From Pseudomonadota bacterium (GTDB taxonomy: Bacteria; Pseudomonadota; Alphaproteobacteria; Rhizobiales; Rhizobiaceae), in the NCBI GenBank assembly GCA_023422735.1, contig JAFAGL010000257.1:1-12887 (forward strand): 12,887 nt of DNA, read 5' to 3'. Position numbers and translations under genes: made by a program. The notes beneath the pieces are model-generated. The model did no database searches, was not told where the DNA came from, and worked only from the letters and a program-made list of their open reading frames with translations. This document shows, piece by piece, positions 6,410-12,456 of the stretch (position 1 is the first letter of the stretch; each line of letters opens with the position of its first letter).

Positions 6410-7023
6410 TGCCAGCGCACCCCGATTGGGAGCGCCTAGAGGCGCTTATGCCATCTGTCCGTGAGTTTCAAAATTTGGCCAAGGAACATGGCATTGACGA
6501 TGTGTTCCAAGACAACGGCGGCAAAATTCTGCAGATGCTTTTGGCTTTAGGTCTTCAGGGTATCCCAGGACGTGAGGGCAACGATGCGGTTGACGCAAAT
6601 GGCAAAGAATATGAGCTTAAGAGCGTCAACGTTTGGCTAACCGCAAGCTTTTCGACAAACCATCACATAAATGTACCGATTATTCAGAAGTATCGGCAGG
6701 TCGAATGGGTCTTCGCCATCTACGAGGGCATCGAAATGCGGCGGGCTTATCAAATGGAAGCATCGCAGCTAGAGCCGTACTTTGCTGGGTGGGAGGCAAA
6801 GTGGCTTGAGAGTAAAAAAGACATCAATAACCCAAAGATTCCGCTGGGGTTCGTTATGGAGCACGGCGATCTCGTTTACACCGACCAGCATCACCTTGAC
6901 CTTCAGGAAGCAGCGAAAATTCGCGCAGCTAGGACGAAGGAATCTGCTAATCGACGCGCGGCCAAGAAGAAGGCACAGCTCGAACTCATAGAATCGCTGG
7001 AAGAGGCCGAAATTAAGAAATAG
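6409..7023 (+). CDS. PvuII-like Type II restriction endonuclease with C-terminal extension
   Basis: This 204-aa endonuclease is homologous to R.PvuII, a homodimer that cuts CAG^CTG to leave blunt ends. Residues 1-157 align nearly end to end with the 157-aa R.PvuII: FQDNGGK, PGREGNDAVD, KEYELKS, FSTNHHIN, KYRQVEWVFAIY, DINNPKIP and VMEHG. The PD-(D/E)XK residues are D59, E69 and K71, matching D58, E68 and K70 of R.PvuII. The asparagine pair N140-N141 in the recognition loop is kept, while one His of the HHH stretch is Asn (N84). Residues 158-204 form a charged, probably helical or coiled-coil tail absent from R.PvuII. The gene overlaps the C stop by one base, with GGAAG upstream, so it is likely translationally coupled. 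Confidence 0.95.
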   Translation: MPAHPDWERLEALMPSVREFQNLAKEHGIDDVFQDNGGKILQMLLALGLQGIPGREGNDAVDANGKEYELKSVNVWLTASFSTNHHINVPIIQKYRQVEWVFAIYEGIEMRRAYQMEASQLEPYFAGWEAKWLESKKDINNPKIPLGFVMEHGDLVYTDQHHLDLQEAAKIRAARTKESANRRAAKKKAQLELIESLEEAEIKK

Positions 7024-7251
7024 GCCATCCCTCCTAAGATAACGAGGAGATGCTCGACACGTTCTATTCGTCCTGGCGGGCCTGTTCACATCGCCAAAAA
7101 GATGGAAACAATGATCTCCCGCGGAATCGATCCCGCGCCGAAGGAGGGCGCGTAAATTAACTCATATCCAGTTCATGGAATGTGGGGTATCTAAAGGGCC
7201 CAAATCGGCGTTCGCAGCGAAAAGACCAATGATTACAACGGTCTCCCATTG
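7024..7251. other. Non-coding right margin of the island
   Basis: No gene is supported here. A 36-codon frame (7050-7160) abuts GAGGAG with no spacing and resembles nothing recognised. A perfect 6-bp hairpin CGCGCC/GGCGCG (7134-7139 with 7147-7152, 7-nt loop) followed by TAAATTAA may weakly terminate the endonuclease transcript. No recombinase remnant could be recognised. Confidence 0.5.
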
Positions 7252-7266
7252 CCTCCGGGCCCACCA
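7252..7266 (+). repeat. attR-like direct repeat (copy of tRNA 3' end)
   Basis: This is an exact copy of the last 15 bases of the tRNA at 4770-4784, in the same orientation and including CCA, with no tRNA body in front of it. It marks the inferred right edge of the island, 38 bp before the 3' end of the DUF421 gene. Confidence 0.85.
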
Positions 7267-7304
7267 TTTCCATCTCTGCCATGCTGCTGTCTGCTGCTTT
7301 GTGC

Positions 7305-7757
7305 TCAGCCTTTCTTCTCGTTGGGGATGATCGAGATCTTCCCGCCTGATTCCAGGATTGCGAATTTGATCTGATCGAGCCGTTCGAGTCCTTGTTGTTC
7401 GCGGGCGACTTCCAGAATTTCCTCGACCGAAACCCGCGATTTGCGCAGCGCGTGCCAATCGGGTCCGGTCGACGAGATCAGCACGGTCGGCGCGCCATCC
7501 ATCCAGCGTGCCAGACGTGGAGCCCGCTGCTTGACCGCGTTGAGCGCGATATCCGTGATGAACAGCGTGACGATCAGCACAAAGGAGTTGATCAGCGAAA
7601 AATCGTCGCCAAGCAGCGCCTGTTGCGTGGTTTCGGCGATGATCAGAAGCAGAACAAGATCGAACGGCGTCATCTGAGCCAGCGATCGACGCCCGCTCAA
7701 ACGCATGACCACTAGAAGAACGAGATAGATCCCGACGCCGCGCAGAACGCTTTCCAC
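7305..7757 (-). CDS. YetF-family (DUF421) membrane protein
   Basis: This 150-aa protein has three predicted membrane segments (about 5-18, 34-49 and 55-73) followed by a cytoplasmic DUF421 domain. Family marks are MRLSGRRSLAQMTPFDLV between helices 1 and 2, GAPTVLISSTG, LRKSRVSVEEILEVAR, and IKFAILESGGKISIIP near the end. In Bacillus, YetF-type proteins are linked to spore and membrane functions; the alphaproteobacterial role is unknown. It starts at GTG 7757, preceded by AGGAG (7764-7768) that overlaps the end of the upstream gene. The 9-nt gap shows an operon with the 170-aa membrane protein. Its 3' end lies 38 bp from the island border. Confidence 0.9.
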   Translation of the reverse strand: MESVLRGVGIYLVLLVVMRLSGRRSLAQMTPFDLVLLLIIAETTQQALLGDDFSLINSFVLIVTLFITDIALNAVKQRAPRLARWMDGAPTVLISSTGPDWHALRKSRVSVEEILEVAREQQGLERLDQIKFAILESGGKISIIPNEKKG

Positions 7758-7766
7758 GAACTTCTC

Positions 7767-8279
7767 CTAAGGCAAAACGATGCTGGTAACCGCGATCGGC
7801 GGAGCATCATCGATCGTGAGCGTATAGCGCGCAAAACCCGGATGCGAGGGGCGCAACTGAAAATGCACGGTTGCTCCTGCGCCCGTTTCGGTTTTCACGA
7901 TCAGCGTTTGATGATCCTGGCCAGCGATCATTTCGAGCGGCTCGGGGCGAACATCCTCGATCTGGAAACGCTCAAAAAAGCTCTGCGAAAAGCCGATGCG
8001 GCGCTCTCGCGCTCCTTCACCCAACCGGATCGTCAATTCGTCGGATGTTTGCCAGCGGCCGATTTGCGGATACTCGACCTGAATCTCCCCCTGTCGCAGC
8101 GTGGAAGACGCAAAAAATCCACCGCTGCCGGTCAGTCCCACCAATGCGGCGACGACGATCAGCCCGAACACCAGCCAGGCGGCTCTTTCCGCTTTCCAAT
8201 AGCGTTCCTGGAAGCGGCGATGCTCCTCCAGTTGAAGGCCGTCCGCGCGAACAGTCGGAACCTTGTCTTCCCCAGCCAT
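7767..8279 (-). CDS. Conserved membrane-anchored protein of unknown function
   Basis: This 170-aa protein belongs to no family I can name. An N-terminal cytoplasmic stretch with many charged residues (EEHRRFQERYWKAERAAW) precedes one or two close hydrophobic segments at about 34-60. A largely beta-type domain follows (EIQVEYPQIGRWQTSDELTIRL, QTLIVKTETGAGATVHFQL, YTLTIDDAPP), probably outside the membrane. The ATG at 8279 is preferred over the frame start at 8327 because GGGAGGG lies just upstream. It is 9 nt from the DUF421 gene and 75 nt after the small cox-linked gene. A partner role for the DUF421 protein is inferred from this tight coupling only. Confidence 0.75.
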   Translation of the reverse strand: MAGEDKVPTVRADGLQLEEHRRFQERYWKAERAAWLVFGLIVVAALVGLTGSGGFFASSTLRQGEIQVEYPQIGRWQTSDELTIRLGEGARERRIGFSQSFFERFQIEDVRPEPLEMIAGQDHQTLIVKTETGAGATVHFQLRPSHPGFARYTLTIDDAPPIAVTSIVLP

Positions 8280-8354
8280 GCACCCTCCCACTGCTTGAGC
8301 AATTACGTCGGCAAAGCGGTTTGGCAAGGTCGGCGCTCAAACTTAGGGCCGGCT

Positions 8355-8699
8355 TCAGCACGGGGCCAGGAAGATCGCGCCCGCAAAGGTGAACATGGTG
8401 GAGGCCAGCGCCGCAAAGGCGGTATAGATTGCAATCCGATGCAGGAAGCGCGCGAGTTGGGAAACCGCCGGCAGGCGATACAGCCACACAATCAACAGCG
8501 CGCCGATTGCCAGATGCACAAGATACAAGCCAACCAGTTGCAAACGTTGCAAAGACAAACCGCCAAACACCTGCGCCATGTCCCAGCCTTGCCGGCAACC
8601 GATCGATAAAGCGCTATACAGGATCACGAAAGCCGCCGACCAAACGACAAATCCCGCTGCCAGAAACCAGAGGCGCGCGCCGGGCCTGAGTGCAGTCAT
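8355..8699 (-). CDS. Small three-helix membrane protein coupled to cytochrome oxidase
   Basis: This 114-aa protein is almost entirely membrane segments, at about 9-31, 54-75 and 90-112. Single histidines at H62 (VHLAIG) and H87 (FLHRIA) lie near helix ends. The start ATG (8699) overlaps the stop of the subunit I+III fusion by four bases (ATGA), so it is translationally coupled; the longer frame from 8786 would lie inside the oxidase gene. It could be an accessory subunit or assembly factor of the oxidase, since subunit III here is a fused domain and small extra subunits are common. I do not recognise a named family. Confidence 0.78.
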   Translation of the reverse strand: MTALRPGARLWFLAAGFVVWSAAFVILYSALSIGCRQGWDMAQVFGGLSLQRLQLVGLYLVHLAIGALLIVWLYRLPAVSQLARFLHRIAIYTAFAALASTMFTFAGAIFLAPC

Positions 8700-11218
8700 G
8701 GCAGCGTCCTGTTGCCAACGGCGAAACTCATGGCGCAAATGGCGAGCAGCGCGATGATACCGGCCACCGCTGTATAATCGTGCCACAAACCGCCGATCCG
8801 CAGATCGAGGCTGCGACGCGGTGAAATCTTGCCGTCAAACCAGCGTTGCAAACCGTAACACGCAAAGCAAAGCCCCAGCCCGACATGAAGCAACGCGTAA
8901 CCCATCAGCGCGAACACTGTCGCTTGCTGGGCATGCTGTGTTGGATCGGGAATGAAAAATGCCATAGCCGTCCATGAAAGACCGCCCGCCAGCGCTTGTG
9001 TGAAAGCGCAAACAAGCAGGGGCCGGACCGGGCTGCGGTCCCGGCCGAGTTGCCGCAGCGCGCAGCGGTTGGCTCCGGCTCCCGCAGCCATCAACAAACC
9101 GATCGCCCCGAACAGCGGGAGCGGTGGCTCAAAAACGATTTGTGGCGGCCAGTTGGGCGCGATCATTGAAAGAAAGGCGCTGCCGAACAGAAGCGACGCG
9201 AAGAACGTGCCATTGGCGGCCAGAAGAAACACCATCGCCCACCAGGATGGCGGATGCTGCGCTTCCCAATGCACAGGCGCGGTGAGGCCATGGCCGATCG
9301 GCAACGGGCCCAAATCGGATTTCAGGCCTGTCACGCGGGTCCAGCACAAGAGCAGCGCAATCGTCAGAGAAAACGGCAGCAAGGCCAGCCAATAAAGCTT
9401 GAACAACAGGCACAGCACCAGGGCACCCGTACTGAGGCCCGACCACAAGGGCAGGAAGCTGTTGCGCGGCAGGACCACGATCTGGTCAACCTCGCCCGTG
9501 CCCATGTCGACACCCAGCGTTTCCATCCAGTTATGACGCGTGAACCCCAGGTAACCGCGCCCGGCCGCGAGTTCGTTAGCATAGGCTTCAGGCTCGATCC
9601 AATCGGCACGCGAGCGGATCTGCGGCAAGGAAGCGAAGCCGTAAGACGGCGGCGGTGTCGGCGTCGCCCATTCCAGACTGTTGGCTTTCCACGGATTGCG
9701 CCGGAAGGCCTTGCCGAAGCGAACCTGCAGAATGATGTCGATCACAAACAAGGCAAAGCCGATCGTCATCACGAAACTTCCGATCGACGACACGAGATTG
9801 AGCCATTCCCATTTGGCTTCCGGCGGATAGGAATCGATGCGGCGCGGCATGCCGAGCAGGCCGGTCAGATGCATGATGAAGAAGGTAGCGTTGAAGCCGC
9901 CGAAGATCAGCCAGAACGCCGGCACCGACAATCTGTGGTCCGATATCCGCCCCGTCATATGCGGCAGCCAGTAATAGGCGGCGGCCATCATGGGAAATAC
10001 GAAACCGCCAACCAGCACGTAATGCAGATGCGCAACCACGAAATGCGTATCATGCGCCTGCAGGTTGAATGGCACCATGGCCAGCATCACACCGGTCAGC
10101 CCGCCAATCACGAAGATCACGAAGAAGCCGCCGAGATAAAGCATTGGAACGTCGAACCGCACCTTGCCCCGCGCGATGGTGGCAATCCAGGCGAAGATCT
10201 GCAGGCCCGTCGGAATCGCGACCAGCCCGCTTGCTGCGGAAAAGAAAGCGAGCGCCAGATGCGGGATGCCGACCGCAAACATGTGGTGCACCCACAATCC
10301 GAAAGACAGAAAGCCGACGGCGATGATCGCCGCGATCACCGCGCGATAGCCAACAAGCGGATGGCGCGCGAAGACCGGGATCATCATGGAAATCGCGCCC
10401 GCGGCCGGCAGGAAGATGATGTAGACTTCCGGATGCCCGAACAGCCAGAAGAGATGCTGCCATAAAAGTGAGTCCCCGCCCCGCGTCGGGTCGAAAAAGG
10501 GCAGGTCGAAGGCGCGTTCGAGTTCGAGCAGGATCGAACCCAGGATCAGCGGCGGAAAACCGAACAGCATCATGAACGCTGTAATCAGGAGATACCAAGC
10601 CATGATTGGCATGCGATCCAGCGACATCCCGGGCGCGCGCATCTTCAGGATCGAAACGATGATCTCGATGGCAGCAGAGAGCGCCGAAATCTCCACGAAA
10701 GTAATGCCCAGCAGCCAGACATCGGCGTTGATGCCGGGCGTATAGGTGGACGAAGACAGTGGCGTATAAAGAAACCATCCGCTGTCAGGCGCCACGCCAA
10801 GGATGAGCGCGGCGATCAGGATTGAGCCACCGAACACGTAGCACCAGAACCCGTAAGCCGTGAGACGTGGAAACGCCATGTCGCGCGCGCCCAGCATCTT
10901 GGGCAGCAGATAGATCGCGAACCCCTCGAACATCGGGATTGCGAACAAAAACATCATCACCGTGCCATGCATGGTGAAAAGCTGGTTGTAGATGTCGGGA
11001 CCGACAAAGGGGCTGCGCGGGCTCGCAAGCTGCGCACGGATCAGCATGGCGAGCACGCCGCCGATCGAAAAGAAAACAAAGGCGGCAATGATGAAGCGTT
11101 TGCCCAGCACCGTATGGTTGACCGCGGACAAGCGGCCCCATCCGGGCGGCACGCCCCAGATTGCCTTCAGCTGGCGGTGCAGTGCGATTGCCGATGCGGG
11201 CTTGACCGGGTCGCTCAT
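8696..11218 (-). CDS. ctaD: Cytochrome c oxidase subunit I+III fusion
   Basis: This 840-aa membrane protein joins a heme-copper oxidase subunit I (about 1-510) to a subunit III-like domain (about 580-840). It reduces O2 at the heme-CuB centre and should pump protons. Ligands visible are H84 (MHGTVM, low-spin heme), H262 and Y266 of GHPEVY (CuB and cross-linked Tyr), H311-H312 (WVHHM, CuB), and H397 and H399 of VAHLH (high-spin and low-spin heme). D-channel D113 (ARDMAFPRL) and E264 are kept. The K-channel lysine of PTGxK is Gln (Q340), and the D-channel asparagines are absent. The subunit III part has PPSWWAMVFLLAANGTFFASL and HVGLGLCF. The start overlaps the coxB stop by ATGA, and its own stop overlaps the next start likewise. 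Confidence 0.95.
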   Translation of the reverse strand: MSDPVKPASAIALHRQLKAIWGVPPGWGRLSAVNHTVLGKRFIIAAFVFFSIGGVLAMLIRAQLASPRSPFVGPDIYNQLFTMHGTVMMFLFAIPMFEGFAIYLLPKMLGARDMAFPRLTAYGFWCYVFGGSILIAALILGVAPDSGWFLYTPLSSSTYTPGINADVWLLGITFVEISALSAAIEIIVSILKMRAPGMSLDRMPIMAWYLLITAFMMLFGFPPLILGSILLELERAFDLPFFDPTRGGDSLLWQHLFWLFGHPEVYIIFLPAAGAISMMIPVFARHPLVGYRAVIAAIIAVGFLSFGLWVHHMFAVGIPHLALAFFSAASGLVAIPTGLQIFAWIATIARGKVRFDVPMLYLGGFFVIFVIGGLTGVMLAMVPFNLQAHDTHFVVAHLHYVLVGGFVFPMMAAAYYWLPHMTGRISDHRLSVPAFWLIFGGFNATFFIMHLTGLLGMPRRIDSYPPEAKWEWLNLVSSIGSFVMTIGFALFVIDIILQVRFGKAFRRNPWKANSLEWATPTPPPSYGFASLPQIRSRADWIEPEAYANELAAGRGYLGFTRHNWMETLGVDMGTGEVDQIVVLPRNSFLPLWSGLSTGALVLCLLFKLYWLALLPFSLTIALLLCWTRVTGLKSDLGPLPIGHGLTAPVHWEAQHPPSWWAMVFLLAANGTFFASLLFGSAFLSMIAPNWPPQIVFEPPLPLFGAIGLLMAAGAGANRCALRQLGRDRSPVRPLLVCAFTQALAGGLSWTAMAFFIPDPTQHAQQATVFALMGYALLHVGLGLCFACYGLQRWFDGKISPRRSLDLRIGGLWHDYTAVAGIIALLAICAMSFAVGNRTLP

Positions 11219-11901
11219 GGCTGCTCCGTTTGGCGCGCGGAGAGATCGCGCATGACCGCCTCGAAGCGCTCGGGCTCATAGGCTTGCACCGCAAAACGCA
11301 TCACCGCATGGCCATTGCCGCAAAATTCGGCGCAGACCCCACCGTAATAACCCGGCTGATCGGCGCGCAGCCGGACGATGTTCGTGTGTCCGGGAATGGC
11401 GTCGATCTTGCCGCCCAAACGGGGAATCCAGAACGAATGAATCACGTCCTCACTGGTCACTTCGAATTCCACCACCTGCCCGGCTGGAATGAAAAGCGTG
11501 GGGGATGCCGCAAGCGTCCGGCCTGTCCCTCCATTGTCAGGATATCGGAATTCCCATTGCCATTGCCGTGCAACCGCTTGAATGCGGATCGACTGCTGGG
11601 CAGGTGCTGCCAGCAGTCTTTCGCCCAGCAAAAGAGCTGCGAACACAAGCGCGATCAAAACGAGGCTTGGCATCACTAGCCCGCCGCCCAGCAACAACCA
11701 GCGCGTCGACAGGACGCGTTTGGTTTTGCGTCCATGAGCCAGCGCGAGGATCAGGCCGACACCGAGGAAGATCGCAGCCGATCCCGCCAGCATAATCCAC
11801 CACAACAAGGCGACATTGCGCGCATTTGGACCGGCTGGATCGAGGGCAGAAAGGTCACCTGAACATCCGCAAAGCGTGATCAGCCCAGCGACTGCCAGCA
11901 C
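11215..11901 (-). CDS. coxB: Cytochrome c oxidase subunit II (CuA, lipoprotein)
   Basis: Subunit II accepts electrons from cytochrome c through CuA and passes them to subunit I. From the GTG at 11901 it is 228 aa. It has a hydrophobic signal with lipobox LCGC, two membrane helices (about 29-55 and 68-96), the aromatic QWQWEF patch (W114, W116), and a cupredoxin domain. The CuA ligands H155 (IHSFW) and C190, E192, C194, H198, M201 (CAEFCGNGHAVM) are all present. The start is unsure, because this GTG leaves no basic residues before the signal core. The better-looking ATG at 11924 is out of frame by two bases in a GCGCGC run, and the nearest upstream start, TTG at 12018, runs into the divergent gene. 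The stop overlaps the ctaD start. Confidence 0.9.
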   Translation of the reverse strand: MLAVAGLITLCGCSGDLSALDPAGPNARNVALLWWIMLAGSAAIFLGVGLILALAHGRKTKRVLSTRWLLLGGGLVMPSLVLIALVFAALLLGERLLAAPAQQSIRIQAVARQWQWEFRYPDNGGTGRTLAASPTLFIPAGQVVEFEVTSEDVIHSFWIPRLGGKIDAIPGHTNIVRLRADQPGYYGGVCAEFCGNGHAVMRFAVQAYEPERFEAVMRDLSARQTEQP

Positions 11902-11958
11902 TGGACGAAACTGCCTGCGCGCATATCTGCTGGCAAAAGAAAGGCGAGGAAAGGCAGC

Positions 11959-12456
11959 ATGTCCGAAACCAGTGGCGGCGGTCCTGTTATCGAGGAAGTT
12001 CTCGACGAGGATGTGCAATCGACGGTCGCGGTTGCGGGTCATCCCCTTCACGCCATGGGTGTGCATTTTCCCATCGCGCTTTCCATCGCGACGCTCGGCG
12101 TCGACGTCTTTTACTGGTTTACCGGCGATCCGTTCTGGGTTCGCGTCAGTCTGTGGTCGACAGGCTTTGCCTTCGCTACCGCCCTTGCGGCAGGTGTGGT
12201 CGGCACGGCTGAGCTTCTTCTGGTGAAAGGTATCCGCATCCGCGTCGCCAGTTGGACGCATGCGATCGCCGCGATGATGCTGATCGCCATTCTGGGACTG
12301 AATTGGGGTTTGCGCATGACCCTGCCAAACCCGGTTCTCCCGCACGGGCTGTTCCTGTCCGTTCTGGGTAGCCTGTTCACCGGTCTGGCGGGCTGGCATG
12401 GCGGCAAGCTGGTGTTTGATCACGGCATCGGCCTCATCATTTCGGATAAAGGCTGA
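11959..12456 (+). CDS. DUF2231-domain membrane protein
   Basis: This 165-aa protein has four predicted membrane helices (about 36-55, 63-90, 98-118 and 128-146) and the DUF2231 pattern: GHPLHAMGVHFPIAL at the first helix, SWTHAIAAMM at the third and LPHGLFLSVLG at the fourth. The histidines in these motifs (H28, H31, H36, H101, H129) are regularly placed at helix ends and could bind heme or metal, but this is inference. AGGAAAGG lies 6 nt before the ATG at 11959. It diverges from coxB with little or no intergenic space and overlaps the 3' end of the next, convergent gene by 20 bp. A redox role is suggested only by its neighbours. Confidence 0.88.
   Translation: MSETSGGGPVIEEVLDEDVQSTVAVAGHPLHAMGVHFPIALSIATLGVDVFYWFTGDPFWVRVSLWSTGFAFATALAAGVVGTAELLLVKGIRIRVASWTHAIAAMMLIAILGLNWGLRMTLPNPVLPHGLFLSVLGSLFTGLAGWHGGKLVFDHGIGLIISDKG

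Larger units (their letters stand above)
4785..7266. mobile_element. Minimal tRNA-inserted island carrying a PvuII-like R-M system
   Basis: The 2482-bp segment lies between the tRNA 3' end and its exact 15-bp duplicate. It contains only a methyltransferase, a C regulator and an endonuclease, plus about 340 bp of non-coding DNA on the left and 240 bp on the right. Sampled lines inside run about 45-55% GC, against about 53-70% in the cox genes. No integrase, transposase or mobilisation gene is seen, so it must have moved with help in trans or lost its recombinase. Removing it would join the tRNA directly to the 3' side of the DUF421 gene. Confidence 0.8.

Noticed and set aside
7050..7160. A 36-codon frame right of the endonuclease that might be an integrase remnant
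   Set aside because: The purine-rich GAGGAG touches the ATG with no spacing, and neither this frame nor the alternative frame shows a recombinase motif.
9254..10465. A 403-codon plus-strand frame inside the oxidase gene
   Set aside because: It is antisense to a fully motif-supported subunit I and has an unnatural composition rich in His, Gln and Arg.
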